From the NCBI GenBank assembly GCA_019137255.1, contig WPDH01000018.1:1-64000 (forward strand): a stretch of 64,000 nucleotides of DNA, in the 5' to 3' direction. Positions within the stretch are counted from its first letter, which is position 1. The number at the start of each line of letters is the position of its first letter. The DNA comes from Corinectria fuckeliana (lineage: Eukaryota > Ascomycota > Sordariomycetes > Hypocreales > Nectriaceae). Below are positions 30,468 to 42,079 of the stretch, piece by piece. The position numbers were made by a program, and so were the translations under genes. The notes below the pieces were generated by a model. It saw only the letters and a program-made list of their open reading frames with translations, was not told the DNA's origin and did not search any database.

Positions 30468-33400
30468 GATAGCGACGGAGATTTGAGAAGAAGCTTAGGA
30501 GAGCTGGATCAGATAAGGGACACCAGACACGGGCGAGGGACTTGAGGATCGAGCAAGGAGTAAGCGAAGGAGTCGAGTTGTAAGCGGACGTGAGCTGTTT
30601 TGTACACGGCATGCTTCAACAGCCAGCGGCCCTGAGCTCAAGAGAAAAAAAGAAGGCCTTGAGCTAGACGGAACAATTAGGCATCAAGATGACAGAGTAG
30701 GCTTTGAATGGTGGGCGAGAAGGACCTCGATGACCTATATAAGAATCACAAGCCAGCCGACGCCGTGACAACTTGGTCGAGGGCCAAGGCCAGCTGGCTG
30801 GTGCTTTTGGCTGGTGCTCTAGCTGGTGCTCTGGTGGAGCAGGGGACCAGTGTCCAAATTACGGGAGGGTCTAGGATTCAGCGAAACCATGATGCATGAC
30901 ATAATTGCGGGGAGCCGTCAAGTCAGTATGGATGATGGGACTTGCAGAATTGGCGTCTTGGGACTCGGGAGCAAGTACCCAGAGCTGAGAAGAGCCACCG
31001 AGGGCGACAGTGGAAAGACACTCCTCCCCGTCGGAGCCGCGATTGCTGGCGTTGCTGAGTGTGATTAGACCACTTCGAAATGCTGGGGCCACTCTAATTC
31101 GGGCCTGCTCCGTGACGCTGGATGGATGTTCAGCCGCCATCCGCACTTGGCATGTCAACAATGGTGGACGGTGACACGCGGGCTCGACGGCGACACCGCT
31201 TATTTCGTCTGCCCGAGAGGAAGTTTGCGGTCAAGCCTAAGCAAGTCAAGTCTAGGCAAAGGCGTCTTGTATACGGCCAGTGCCGAAAGCTCCAGGTGTT
31301 CTGGTCATCTGGCCCTGGCAGCGAAAGGAAAGGCTCGAGGAAGATCACAAAACTCCCGCCCCGTGCTGGAGTTCGCGCCGTTCGCCCTATCCTCGACGAG
31401 ACAGATGAAACGAATGACAGGCCAGCAAAGCAACATACGTACGTTGTACGTACATCCGTGTCTCGTACACAGAGCTGAAAGCGGTCGGGACGCCGTTCCG
31501 TTCTTGGGGAGATGAGCGTCCGCGCCTGTGTGAGCGCGTGCGGCTGGCTGTAGGTGTGTGTGCGGGCTCGTGCGTTTCGCCGTGTAAGACGCCGAAGCTG
31601 CGGACGCGAGCCGCGAACCTCAAGCCTCAAGTTGAAGTACGGAGTACAATGATGCAGGTAGGTGTGTACTCTGGTAAGGGTGTGACAACGGCACAAGGCC
31701 CGGCTTCCACGGGGTCGCCGCAGGATCAGAGCAGGGAACCAGAACGATTCGGTGTGGCCCTAGGGATGAAACAGTCTCGGTCAACATGGGACTCGTTGGA
31801 CCGTATCACCAGTTTTGGTTGCGCCTCTCGAGGGAAGGCCATTCTCCATATCACAGCCCCGTCCTCCAGGACGAGGCGGACGGGGAACTGGGGGACTGGG
31901 GCAGGCCAGCTTCCGATAAGGGCCTCGAAAGCAGCAGTGCGGCTCACGGGCTCCACGAACTCGCCTGCCATGGAAGTTCTGGAAGGTCGACGAACACTTG
32001 GAATGCACTAAATGGTGAGATTGGTTCCATAATAAAAGCGGCTAGGGATGTCGGCTCAACATTCAGTGGAGTGAGACAGCCTTTGCTCAGCTCCCTCGTC
32101 CCTGTTAGTGACGGCCCTGGCAGCCCAGTCGAGCCAGGACCAGGCACTAAACTTTCACCCTCAATCATCTTCACAATCCCACAGACCATTCGGCCCCAGG
32201 ACCAGGAAGCCAGTGCCCGACCCACCCTCGCAGCGGCTTTGATGCGCGGCCATCCTGAATGTAAACTTGAGACCAGCCACTGGGACTAGCGGCGGTTGAC
32301 GAATACCTACGTAAGGTCGGTGCTGACAGCTCGACTCTCCTGGTCATGCCTGACTCGGGCTTCCTCCACATGGCAGCTCGGCAAGCATCCCTTACCCGTC
32401 GAGCCTAGGCGCCTTGAGAGTCCTCTCACGCTACCGGTAACTCGTTGTGATGTTGGCAAAGGATTGTTAGCGCGAATGGGCAGAGGATCAGAATAGCAGT
32501 CAGCAACCGCCCTTCCGAGTGTCTCGGTAGTGCGTGCAGAGCACCTGTCAAACGTGGAACGGCATGCTACGCTGGTGTTGCCCTGTTTTCAGTTCCAAAC
32601 TAGCAATTAGATGAGGCCGAGGATATTTAGGATGCAATGCATACTGCCTCGGTCAGGTCTCGGTTTCGGTTCCTTGCGTCGTCAATCACCCTCGGGCTGC
32701 TATACCGTACATATTAGTTGTTGACAAGTCGGGAAGTGGCCGCGAACTTGTCCTCGATGGCTCACAAGGGAACCTGGACCCTGTGACCATGCTTCATGGC
32801 CATCTATCCGTTGCCGTTGCATCGGACAGGGTTTGAGAAGTGTTGAAAAAATTGATTATCCGGCCGTGGCAATAAAGGAGCAACTGCTTGACGTGTCATC
32901 CCAACGATGTGGACTGACTTGAAAACTATGTGTTGGTTCAGAAAGTCATCGCTGACGAATACCGGGAAATGATCTTCTCCCCCCTCTGCCTCGTATTGAG
33001 ACGTGAGAGCAGGTGATAGGACATAGCTGACGGTCAGGCGGTGTTGGTGCCAACACCCTTAGGATACCCATATATATAGGCCAGTAGCACATGCGAGACC
33101 TACACCGACTGGCGAGTTGGAGGGAAGACTGCGCGCCATGCCTTTGGGTTGTGAGTCAACCAACCTTTAATACTTCGTGGTGGCAAGCGATGGAGACGTG
33201 GTTTCGTGACAACCCCTGGCCACTTCGGTTCGTTGGGAGTGTTTCTCGGATCTGTCCAGCCGATCAGTCATTTCATGATTCAAGATCCGGCTAACTGAGA
33301 GGGCCAGAACCATGTACAACGCCCTATGACTGACGGATAATCTTTCTGCGGCCCTGAGTAGGCCATCTTGTTTGGTTTTGCGACAAAGACTCCGTATTCC

Positions 33401-33886
33401 ATCACCTTTATTTCGTACTGGGTCCGAGTGTCAAACGGCTCCCCCCTCCTGGTCAGAAGGATTTGGATGGCAGACAAACTCCACCCTTGCTCAATCCGGA
33501 TGGCAACCTCGACCATACAAGTCGAATCAAAACGGGTATAGACGCGCCAACTGCACATTCTCATCACCAACAACGCACCGAGCGTAAATTCCGACGCACC
33601 AACTGCGAGCGGCCGTGCCCTCTTTGTCTCTGCAGGAGTGGAGATGATGCCGCTGTGACTGAGGAACAGGCCGCGTTTGTCCTCATGACCTGCAGCATAT
33701 TCCTTTCCAATGGTGACTTCTATGCAGGCAATCACAGTTAGACGTCGCACAATCTTGATCGAAGTGGCGCTTCTGAGTCTCACGGGGACGTGCTCTGATG
33801 GCATAAAGAGCGTTCGGCCTTAGGTCTTGCCCGTTGCCATCCCGCCCGCATTTCTGGTTTGGTCCAACCTGGAATTCTCTGTCAAG
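30468..33886. other. 3.4-kb divergent gene-poor region
   Basis: Separates the divergent GH18 and methyltransferase genes. Short imperfect repeats (CTGGTGCT type) lie at 30798-30835. Several frames of 80-190 codons occur but lack true ATG starts or protein-like composition. One minus-strand frame (33280-33804) with a real ATG is listed separately at low confidence. Confidence 0.5.
33280..33804 (-). CDS. Doubtful ORF, 174 codons
   Basis: An open frame with a true ATG at 33804, divergent from the LaeA-like gene by 82 bp. It contains a hydrophobic-basic stretch (TSIKIVRRLTVIACIEVTIG) and a mixed C-terminus, with no recognised domain. It could be a chance frame in promoter DNA, and the methyltransferase promoter must lie over it. 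Kept only because it is longer than most random frames here. Confidence 0.2.
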   Translation of the reverse strand: MPSEHVPVRLRSATSIKIVRRLTVIACIEVTIGKEYAAGHEDKRGLFLSHSGIISTPAETKRARPLAVGASEFTLGALLVMRMCSWRVYTRFDSTCMVEVAIRIEQGWSLSAIQILLTRRGEPFDTRTQYEIKVMEYGVFVAKPNKMAYSGPQKDYPSVIGRCTWFWPSQLAGS

Positions 33887-35235
33887 ATGTATAGCGACGA
33901 TGACGACGACGAGCGCTCTTTTTCTTTTGTCTCGACAACGGGCATCGAGGCCGCGTACACACCGCTGGAGCAAGACACGGACGAGTTTGAACTGATATAT
34001 GGCGACCAAGACGCTGAGAGTTCGGAAGATGCTCTCAGCTCAAACGACTCAACCTCTGTGCTACCTTATATCCACGCACACGAGTTTGAGCATGGCCGCC
34101 GATACCACAGCTTCAAGAGTGGGCGTTACCCGTTGCCAAATGACATTGCCGAGCAACACCGTGAAGATACCAACCACGCCCTGATGCTTGAGCTGACGGT
34201 ACTGAACCCAAGATTGGTGACCAGAGTGAGACTCTAGCATGCCGTGAGCCCATGTCGCTAACGGTTCACCTCGTTTAGGGTGGAAAGCTCTTCCTATCTG
34301 ACGTTGGCGAGTTCCCACAGAAGATCATCGACATTGGGACAGGGACAGGTGAGCCTCATTGCGGAGTGTTGAGATATTCATATTCATGCTGACAAGAAAT
34401 CCCGGCAGGAACTTGGGCAATGGATGGTGACGTTGCCATCCACCATTTGTATCAAATCAATCGCTAACCGTGATTAGTGGCCGACCTGTATCCAAGCGCC
34501 AGCGTGATTGGCACTGACTTGTCCCCGATCCAGCCGAAATGGATGCCAATCAATGCGCGGATGTTTGTTGAGGACTGTGAGGATCCAGACTGGATGCACG
34601 GATGTGGCTTTGACCTCGTTCACTTCAGGGGAGTTGCTGGCGTGCTTCTTGACTTGGATGCTGTAGTCGCCAATGCTTATCGGTATGGCTTTCGGGCGAG
34701 AATGGTTGAATGAAGCTGGCTGACCAGGAGAAGCAACATCAACAGCGGCGGGTGGATCGAGTTTCAGGAGTTTGACCAGCCCGTACTCTGCGACGACGAC
34801 ACCATGAGCGAAGACGACCCGGTGCGGGTGTTTAGCGACATCTGCGCTAAAGGCATGCGCGAATACGGATGCGCTGGATTTGGAAAACAGGACCTGCAGC
34901 GAACCCTCGAACAAGCAGGTTTCGGAAGGGTCCAAGTTGAGACGAAGAAAGTTCCCATCTCGACTTGGCCCAGGGACGAGAAGCTGAGGACCATAGGGGC
35001 ACTCATGAAGATGAACATCCTGGAAGCACTCGATGCGTTTGCGGCAAAACCGTTGGCGGCGCTGGGCATGTCTGTGGAAGAGCGACGGGATTTGGTGGCC
35101 GAGGTGCGGAGGAGTCTCGATGGTGATCGGGTTCGTCGATACGTCAACTGTCGCATTTGCTTTGGGCAGAAGGGTGAGATGGACTCAGGCTCAGGTTTGC
35201 CCCTCGATTCCTCGAGCGACCGATCATTCCTTTGA
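33887..35235 (+). CDS. LaeA-like SAM-dependent methyltransferase
   Basis: Five exons, 33887-34225, 34279-34348, 34409-34426, 34478-34682 and 34728-35235, give 379 residues. The N-terminus is acidic (MYSDDDDDERSFSFVS). HGRRYHSFKSGRYPLPND and the helix after it are the usual lead-in of this fungal family. The SAM site reads IIDIGTGTGTWAMDVADLYP (residues ~129-148), followed by VIGTDLSPIQPKWMPINARM, FDLVHFRGVAG and GGWIEFQEFDQPV. Known: relatives include LaeA, a nuclear regulator of secondary metabolism, and many paralogues of unknown substrate; this could be either. Exon 3 is only 18 nt and encodes part of SAM motif I. The last intron ends CAGGAG, so two acceptors three bases apart are possible. 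Donor 34226 (GTGAGA) was preferred over 34217 (GTGACC); both keep the frame. Confidence 0.88.
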
Positions 35236-35931
35236 GGAAGCCGAGTCGTATGGCGATGGGCAAAATAAGTAAGCTACCGTAGATGATGTGCAGTTTAAGA
35301 ATGTCTTTTTGGCAGCGCGGTACTTTAGCTTCCTGCATGTGTGTGTATTCGTACTTGGCAGGTAGGTTCCTCAAGGCAGGCTCCCGTTTGCCAGTAGACC
35401 TACTAGGTTAGGTAGGTAGGTAGGTAGGTAAGTAGTGAACGTACAAATGCCTACGTCACGATATCTCAAACTTGCGAATGAGACAAGTCCTCAGTAGAGC
35501 CCAGATATCGGCATAGGCACTGTTTTGGATACACATAAAATTGGCGGCCCATCACACGCTGCTTCGGTACTCTCTTGCAAACACTCCATTCCATTCATCA
35601 TTCATTGAGAGATGGACTTGCGAGGAGCGTAAGCTACGGTAAGGCATGAGGAGTGGCGGTGCTATTAGTGGGCGACCTGGCTGACAAACCTCCCCACACT
35701 CCACTGACGCCTAGACTCTGGTACAGCTTTGTTCCATTCTATCTATTGCTCCAAAACTGCTGAGCTTCGGCCTCGATTCACCACCTCACGCCAACAAAAC
35801 CTACCGCACCACGAATATCGCAGCCTCGAGTAGGCGACCTGCTTCGACAAAGCTATCGTTCAATAGAGAGCAGACCCACGAAGCCGAATCTCCCCCCCAA
35901 CTGGCCCTCGAGGTGCATCCTCGCGCAAACC
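35236..35931. other. Intergenic region with TAGG microsatellite
   Basis: No credible coding region in 696 bp. A (TAGG)n microsatellite lies at 35406-35430. The right half, C/T-rich with many CTACC and CGAAT words, is the likely promoter and leader of the Yth1 gene. Confidence 0.65.
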
Positions 35932-36675
35932 ATGGCCACCACCACCGAATCTCCCGCTTCGGCGATCCTCAACCACTCCGCGACCCCCTACAACTTCCAC
36001 TTCTCGCCCTTCCTCCGACGAACCTACCAGGTCGGCCTGCCCCCCGATCGCCCGGTATGCAAGGCCTTCCAGTCCGGCCACTGCCCCAACGGCACGCGCT
36101 GCTCCGAGCGACACGTCGCCGACTCCAAGGTCTCGCAGCCGACCGGCGGGCTCAACTCGCTCGTGTGCAAGCATTGGCTGCGCGGTCTCTGCAAGAAGGG
36201 CGAGCACTGCGAGTTCCTCCACGAGTACAACCTGCGCAAGATGCCCGAGTGCAACTTCTTCATGCGCAACGGCTACTGCTCCAACGGCGACGAGTGCCTC
36301 TACCTGCACATCGACCCGCAGAGCCGCCTGCCGCCTTGTCCGCATTACGACATGGGCTTCTGCCCCCTCGGCCCCAACTGCTCTAAGAAACACGTTCGCC
36401 GAAAGCTATGCGGCTTCTACCTTGCCGGCTTTTGCCCCGACGGTCCAGACTGCAAGGAGGGCGCGCATCCCAAGTGGTCCAAGGATCTAGACAAACCGAC
36501 CCTCAAGTCCGAGGAGAAGGAGGAGGACGCGCGGACAGAGCCGATGAGGGAGGAGGAGATGGAGCGGATGAGAGACCAGCAAAGGGAAAGGGACGACAGG
36601 CACGGCCGACATGGAGGAAGGGGAGGGAAATGGCGAGGCGGCAGAGGGCGCTTCCGTGGCAGAGGAGGTCATTGA
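35932..36675 (+). CDS. yth1: mRNA 3'-end processing protein Yth1/CPSF30
   Basis: A single exon of 247 codons. Yth1/CPSF30 is the zinc-finger subunit of the cleavage and polyadenylation factor that helps recognise the AAUAAA-like signal in the nucleus. Five CCCH fingers follow one another: Cys43-Cys51-Cys57-His61 (CKAFQSGHCPNGTRCSERH), then CKHWLRGLCKKGEHCEFLH, CNFFMRNGYCSNGDECLYLH, CPHYDMGFCPLGPNCSKKH and CGFYLAGFCPDGPDCKEGAH. The N-terminal PYNFHFSPFLRR leader and the finger spacing match the yeast protein; no zinc knuckle is added. The C-terminal ~70 residues are charged (EEKEEDARTEPMREEEMERM) and end in an RGG-rich tail (RGGKWRGGRGRFRGRGGH) that probably binds RNA. Convergent with the DUF1776 gene 312 bp to the right. 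Confidence 0.96.
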   Translation: MATTTESPASAILNHSATPYNFHFSPFLRRTYQVGLPPDRPVCKAFQSGHCPNGTRCSERHVADSKVSQPTGGLNSLVCKHWLRGLCKKGEHCEFLHEYNLRKMPECNFFMRNGYCSNGDECLYLHIDPQSRLPPCPHYDMGFCPLGPNCSKKHVRRKLCGFYLAGFCPDGPDCKEGAHPKWSKDLDKPTLKSEEKEEDARTEPMREEEMERMRDQQRERDDRHGRHGGRGGKWRGGRGRFRGRGGH

Positions 36676-36987
36676 TGGGTCGAAACGGGGACAACGGATT
36701 GATGATTCTGGAGACTGTATAAGATTTTGATACCCTCATGGGATTTAGCACGGGATATTGGCCTGAGGGAACGGCATGTACGTTTATATATATAAGGTCT
36801 ATATCACTTAGGGATATGACAGCGAAACACGGCGAGACGTTTGACAACAAGTTCAATGTGCAGAGCGTTTTTGATACATTATGTAACTAGAAGTGGAGTC
36901 GTGACGGCATCTATGTTCCCTTTTCTTACATACCCATCATGAAATGCTGAATAAATCGTTGAATGTGGCCGTTATGATGCACTCGAC
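36676..36987. other. Short convergent 3' region
   Basis: The 312 bp between the two converging stops must hold both 3' UTRs. The AT-rich TTTATATATATAAGG stretch (36783-36797) is the most obvious feature. No gene is visible. Confidence 0.65.
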
Positions 36988-38608
36988 TCAAGCAGAGTCA
37001 GAGGTTTGAGGGGTCCATGCAGGGTTTCTCTCCTCAGAGTTCCAGACGTGAGTGTCCGAGGGAACAGCGACGAACTCGTGTGAAGTCTCGCCGTTCTCGC
37101 TCTCTTCTTCATCTTCGTCCTCCTCGTCTTCGTCCTCCTCTTCCGAACCTTCATACGAGCTCGTCTTCCAGGTAGACAGCTCATCTACCTTCCGGATGCC
37201 CATCATCCACGAAACGAGGCCCCGGGGAGCCCATCGTCCCACGAAGCCGTAGACGCTGGCTCCCAGACCGACTCGCACGGTGTCGGAGGTAATGGACCCG
37301 TCGACAACATCAAAGACAGTGTTGTGGAGGCGTCGGAGCGAGCTGCCCCGAAGGCCGCGGATCCGGCCCCCAGAGATGGCGGAACTCGTCTGGGCGACAA
37401 AGTTACGGCCATAGACATGTCGAGCACCATCGGGCCAGACAAGAGTGTCCTCAGGGTTTCCAGAAGTAACGAGGGCCTGGTGCGGCAACGCTCCCCGAGT
37501 TGGTACGAAGCTGGAGAAGTCAAATGTGCCTAACTGCATATGGGTGACAGGGATGTCAAGTGGGCGTAATTCGGCGGTGAGGACTTCGGTGAAGGCTGAC
37601 AGAGCCGAGCACACGGTCGCCTCGGGGGCGTGAAAAGGCGGATTGATGGACGAAATGATAGCAGGAGTAAATACGAGGACCTTGGGGGGCACCCATTTCT
37701 CACCGATCGGGTTCAGGCGGGATGTGAGAAGTGGCAAAAATGCCTGGATCGTGAGGATCGGCTGGAGGAGGTGGGTATTGAAAAGATCGGCGAAGCTCGA
37801 AGGCGGGATTGTAGCGATGGGAGACGTCTGGTAGTGGAGGCTCGGGATAAGGATGACGGACTTCAAGGTCAGCTGGTTGGGCCTCATCTTGGGACCAGGA
37901 GTTTGCGGTGACTGGAGGAAGAGGGCGAATTTCTCGATGGCCGCGCCGGCATTCGGAGGCTGGTTCTCGAGTTAGCAACCGCAGAGATTTTGCAGCATGC
38001 AAGCAGACTCACGTCGGTAGTGTCGATGCTCAGTGGCCGGATGTCTGGTCTGGCCAAAGCAGCGACCATGGACTCATCCTCGGCGGCATTGCAGACGACG
38101 TAGACGACGAACCCTCGCCTCTCCATGTCCAAAGACAAGGTCTTGGTCAAGGGCAGTGTCGGGGACCCCGCGATGACGACCACCTCGATGCGGCCGCCGT
38201 TCCTTGCCCTCTTTGCTCTCCTCGTCTTCTTGTAGAGAAGACTCGTCCGGTATCCCTGGTACACGACGGTTCCGCATGTAATGACGATGAAGCCGGTCAA
38301 GATTTTGTGCTTCGTCAACCAGTCCTGCATCCTCTCGAACCGCGACAGCGCTACGACCGACACCGGATCTGGGACGGCCACCCTGGGCCTCACAATCTCA
38401 GGGACCCATTCCGCCGTGGCAAGTGTTTCTCGGACGACATCGGCGGCTCGGTCGACATTGACGTCGATGAACTGGGCAACGTCGTCGGAGTACCGACGGA
38501 CGTACACGTTGAGGGTGGAGAGCTAGAAAAGCCTTGTTAGCCTGCGGGAGCACGAAAGAGAACGACAGCGCTCACCACTTCCTGGAGTTTACTATCCTCT
38601 GCCGACAT
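36988..38608 (-). CDS. DUF1776 short-chain-dehydrogenase-like membrane protein
   Basis: Exons 38576-38608, 38013-38522 and 36988-37959 (both introns 53 nt) give 504 residues. The DUF1776 family is fungal and related in fold to short-chain dehydrogenases; its reaction is not known. The first exon encodes only MSAEDSKLQEV. One membrane helix is visible (ILTGFIVITCGTVVYQGY). A Rossmann-like strand (RIEVVVIAGSPTLPLTKTLS, where SDRs have a Gly-rich loop), then GFVVYVVCNAAEDESMV, and a second half with VLVFTPAIISSINPPFHAPE and ALSAFTEVLTAELRPLDIPV (the segment that carries YxxxK in true SDRs) follow. The classical YxxxK is not seen, so catalysis is doubtful. The C-terminal region has an acidic Glu/Asp run of about 18 residues near residues 460-480. 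Start and splice sites give a continuous frame. Confidence 0.87.
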
Positions 38609-39862
38609 GATGATGGGTTGTGGGTGACAGGAAAGGAAGAAAGTCGGGTTGGGCCCATATGACGATATTGGACTTTCATGCTAGTGGAGAAGCTCTGATT
38701 GCCGAGCTCGCCCAAAGTCTCGTGCACGGGCCATCTTGCTTTCACCCGAACCGGGCTTCGGCCAAAACCGCCGACGTTTTGTTAGAAGTCCACGAGACTC
38801 AGTTAAGACAGCAATCGTGGGAACTCAGATCCTTAAAGCGAAATTGCTTACATGGCATTGGTGAAACATTTGTACTACTTGTGAACCGAGACCGGATCTT
38901 AATCTCTACTGACTCAATCAGACTCTTCATCGAAGAAGCTCTCTTCGTGCAGTCGTGCGTACTTCATGCCTTTGGGAAAAGTCAACCGTATGGTTCTATA
39001 TATATACACGCCTGGATCCGAGTCCGAAGTTCTCTAGAAGCAGTGCAAATAGTACCATCTCGATGAACTTGCTAGATAATGATCTGACGTTCCAAGGTGA
39101 GGTTCTCCATGATAAGGCACTAAGAAGACATTGCCTGCGATAAGCGCATGAGCGAGTAATCATTAGTTAAATTTTGCATGACGACTGAAGACCAAATTGT
39201 TACCTTCCAGCTTTTGTTTGTCCTGAGGTTGACCACGAGTCTGCAATGCAATGGTGTATTCTGACTGGCTTACGCAGGTACTTCTATGCACATACACCTT
39301 CCAACAGCAAGCCCCGGCAAATCGAGACACAGACAGGCAGGTTCATGGGATACCAAATGAAATTTATCTTAGCGATGACAGTTTGTAGGCGAGTTGCCGA
39401 GAAAGGAAGTGGGCGGTTCCCGTTTCCGCGCACCTGTATACGATGTACAAAGGGCCAGCTAATCGTGAAACGGCCAAGGAAAAAGGGCCCTGAATTCCGT
39501 GTATAGTCCAAACTTTTCACTATCGAATACCACTAATTACTAAACAAGATAGACCCTTGCACTAGGAGAGTTACTGCTTCTCGTCATAACGGTTGCGGTC
39601 CCAGCCCCGCTGCAGCATCCCCGCCATAAAGTCTATGACCGCCGAGGGTGAAGACACTGCGGGGAGAAAAAAAAACCGCGGCTACCAGCGGTTCCACCGT
39701 CCAACACGGAGAACTCTTTGTCTAGGACCCCGTGACCTGGTCCAGTTCTGTCTAGACTTCTACACTACGTCAGTTTCACTTTGCCCTATTTCAACTTCTT
39801 CCCTTCGATCACTCTCATTCTCAGCGCCGGTAGCTCTTCCCATTGGTGGACTGCGAATCGCC
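38609..39862. other. Divergent intergenic region
   Basis: The 1254 bp lie between the divergent DUF1776 and amidase starts. No credible coding region: a ~130-codon frame from ATG 38659 has unremarkable composition. The last ~100 bp are C/T-rich, as expected for the amidase leader. Confidence 0.55.
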
Positions 39863-41652
39863 ATGTTCCTCTTAGAGTATCTGCAACATCGTCGAGACTG
39901 GTACTAGCTTCCTCACACAACCCCGTACTTATGTGCCATCCTTTTGAACTAATATGGTGTTAGTAGATCCAAGCAGGACCAGCGAGCCACTCGCATCAAG
40001 GCTCTTCGGTCATACCATGGCCCCTTTAGTCTGTTGGACCGGGACATCCTCGACAACTCTATTGAGGAGCTTGTCGAAGATGTACAAGATGACCCGAGGA
40101 AGGCGAACGATTATCTCGTTACCTATGGAAAAGTTGCCCTGAAAGCCCACGCCAAGACCAATTGTGTTACAGAAGTCATGCTTCATGATGCCGAGAAGTG
40201 GCTAAGAGACGGGTCTATCAACCTCGACGGGCCTTTGGCCGGTATTCCTGTGAGCTTGAAGGACACAATCGATGTCGGTGGCTATGATAGCACAGTAGGT
40301 ATGAGCATTAATGTGGGCAACGCCAAGCCAATTGACGGAGCAATGACAAGACTGCTCAAGGATGCTGGCGCAGTTCCTTATGTCAAAACCAACGTCCCCA
40401 TTACCCTCCTCAGTTTCGAGTCATCCAACGATGTGTGGGGACAGAGTACCAATCCATACAACAAGAACTATACCCCCGGCGGATCAACTGGAGGCGAGGG
40501 CGCTCTCCTGGCGCTCGGTGGCCGGATCGGCATCGGCAGTGACGTTGCTGGTAGTGTTCGCTGCCCGGCTCACTTCTCAGGAGTCTACTCCTTGAAGTGC
40601 TCCACAGGCCGATGGATCAAGACTGGAGTGCACACCAGCATGCCTGGGCAAGACGGTGTGCCTGCTGTCTATAGTCCCATGGCCCGAACGTTGAACGACT
40701 TGACATACTTCACGCGAGCCTTTATTCAGATGAAGCCTTGGACGTACGACTATTCCTGCCATCCTCTCCCTTGGAGACCCCAGATCGAACGAGAATATTC
40801 CCAAAGGAAACTAAGGATTGGTGTCCTTCGCACAGATGGCGTTGTGGACCCTAGTCCTGCCTGTAAGAGAGCCTTGGGGATCACTGAAGCCGCTCTTAGG
40901 AAAGCTGGACATGAGATAGTGGAGATCGACCCCCCATCACCATATGAGGCTTTATGCCTTGCATCTCTCCTCCTCAATAGCGACGGCATTGAGACGGCCA
41001 TGTCGTTCTTCCGCTGGGGAGAACGGAACGATCCCGGTGTGGCTCAGATGAGATACTATATGAAACTGTCTCGACCTATGAGGTACCTGCATTATCTCTG
41101 GGTCAAGTACATCCGGCGAGACCTCATCTGGGCAGGGCTTCTCGCATACTGGCAACCACAGACAGGACACGAAATTTGGCAGCTCAATGCGAAGCGAGAG
41201 GTCTATAAGCGAAGATGGTTCGACTGGTGGGATGAATCCGACATCGACTGCCTGATTGCTCCGCCCAACGCAACACCCGCAGTTCCTCACAAAGGCATGC
41301 ACCATGCTGTGAGCAGCTGTGGATACACTTTCCTCTTCAACTTGGTAGGTTCAGCCTTCTCACTAGCTTGACATCTCGCTTACTGCCATAGCTCGATTAT
41401 ACGGCTGGTGTCATACCGGTCACCCACGTGGATAAGACCAAGGATCAATTACCAAGTGACTTCAAGCTAAACAAGCTGAATGGGGTTGCCCGGGGGGCGT
41501 ATAAACTGTACGACGCAAAAGCCATGCATGGTTTGCCTGTGGGCATCCAGGTCGTAGGACGGCGGCTAGAGGAGGAGAAGGTGTTGACTATAATGAGCCG
41601 GGTGGAGGATGCTCTAGGCGAGGACATATTCCCGCAGCTTGAGATTGACTAA
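39863..41652 (+). CDS. Amidase-signature hydrolase (acetamidase/FAAH-like)
   Basis: Proposed exons 39863-39876, 39964-41344 and 41392-41652 give 551 residues. Amidase-signature enzymes cleave carboxamides with a Lys-cisSer-Ser triad. All three are visible: Lys104 in PVSLKDTIDVGG, Ser179 in PGGSTGGEGALLALGG and Ser202 in GIGSDVAGSVRCPAHFSG. The C-terminus (NLLDYTAGVIPVTHVDK, once intron 2 is removed, then GLPVGIQVVGRRLEEEKVL) fits fungal members of the general amidase/acetamidase group. Substrate cannot be told from sequence. The start is uncertain: the main frame is open from 39953 with no ATG before residue ~76. A 14-nt first exon (ATGTTCCTCTTAGA) joined through GTATCT and a CTAAT branch/TTAG acceptor is the simplest solution. 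No signal peptide. Confidence 0.85.
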
Positions 41653-42079
41653 TTAGGGGTCGTTAAAGAGAAAGTAATGTACTTGTCCGTCTAAACAACG
41701 ATCATGGTTATGTGGCTATTGGTCTAACATCGAAAGCCCATACTGGAAATTGTTACGACTCTGGAATAGTTTTGACACGACCTCAAAACGCCTATTCTAC
41801 ATAAACGTCGAGTAGCTCCAGTGCCGAAGTAAACGAATATTATGTGTTAGCAAATCAACGTGAAGTTAAAGGTAATGGTACTGGGTCGCTCACCTCTGGT
41901 GTTGAGGAGGATCAGGATCTGGGGCTCCGATCTCGGCGGCGTCTCGAACCGAGCTTCCCCTCAAAGTATCAAGCGCAGCTGGCCCAATGGGTACAAAAGA
42001 ACAGCGATTTTCTTGCATATTTCCCAGGCAACAGCAAAACACTACGATAACGCAGATTTCAGAGCTCAATTGCGCAACC
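41653..42079. other. Short intergenic region
   Basis: The 427 bp hold the amidase 3' flank and the promoter of the next methyltransferase gene. No separate gene is visible. Confidence 0.65.

Noticed and set aside
31130..31696. 188-codon minus-strand frame
   Set aside because: It begins at a non-ATG codon, has no ATG until its end, and is Arg/Thr-rich without protein-like pattern.
31786..32289. 167-codon plus-strand frame with ATG
   Set aside because: No domain, low-complexity composition, no splice partners, and frames of this size occur by chance in GC-balanced DNA.
38659..39066. Plus-strand frame between DUF1776 and amidase genes
   Set aside because: No recognisable domain; it overlaps the necessary divergent promoters.
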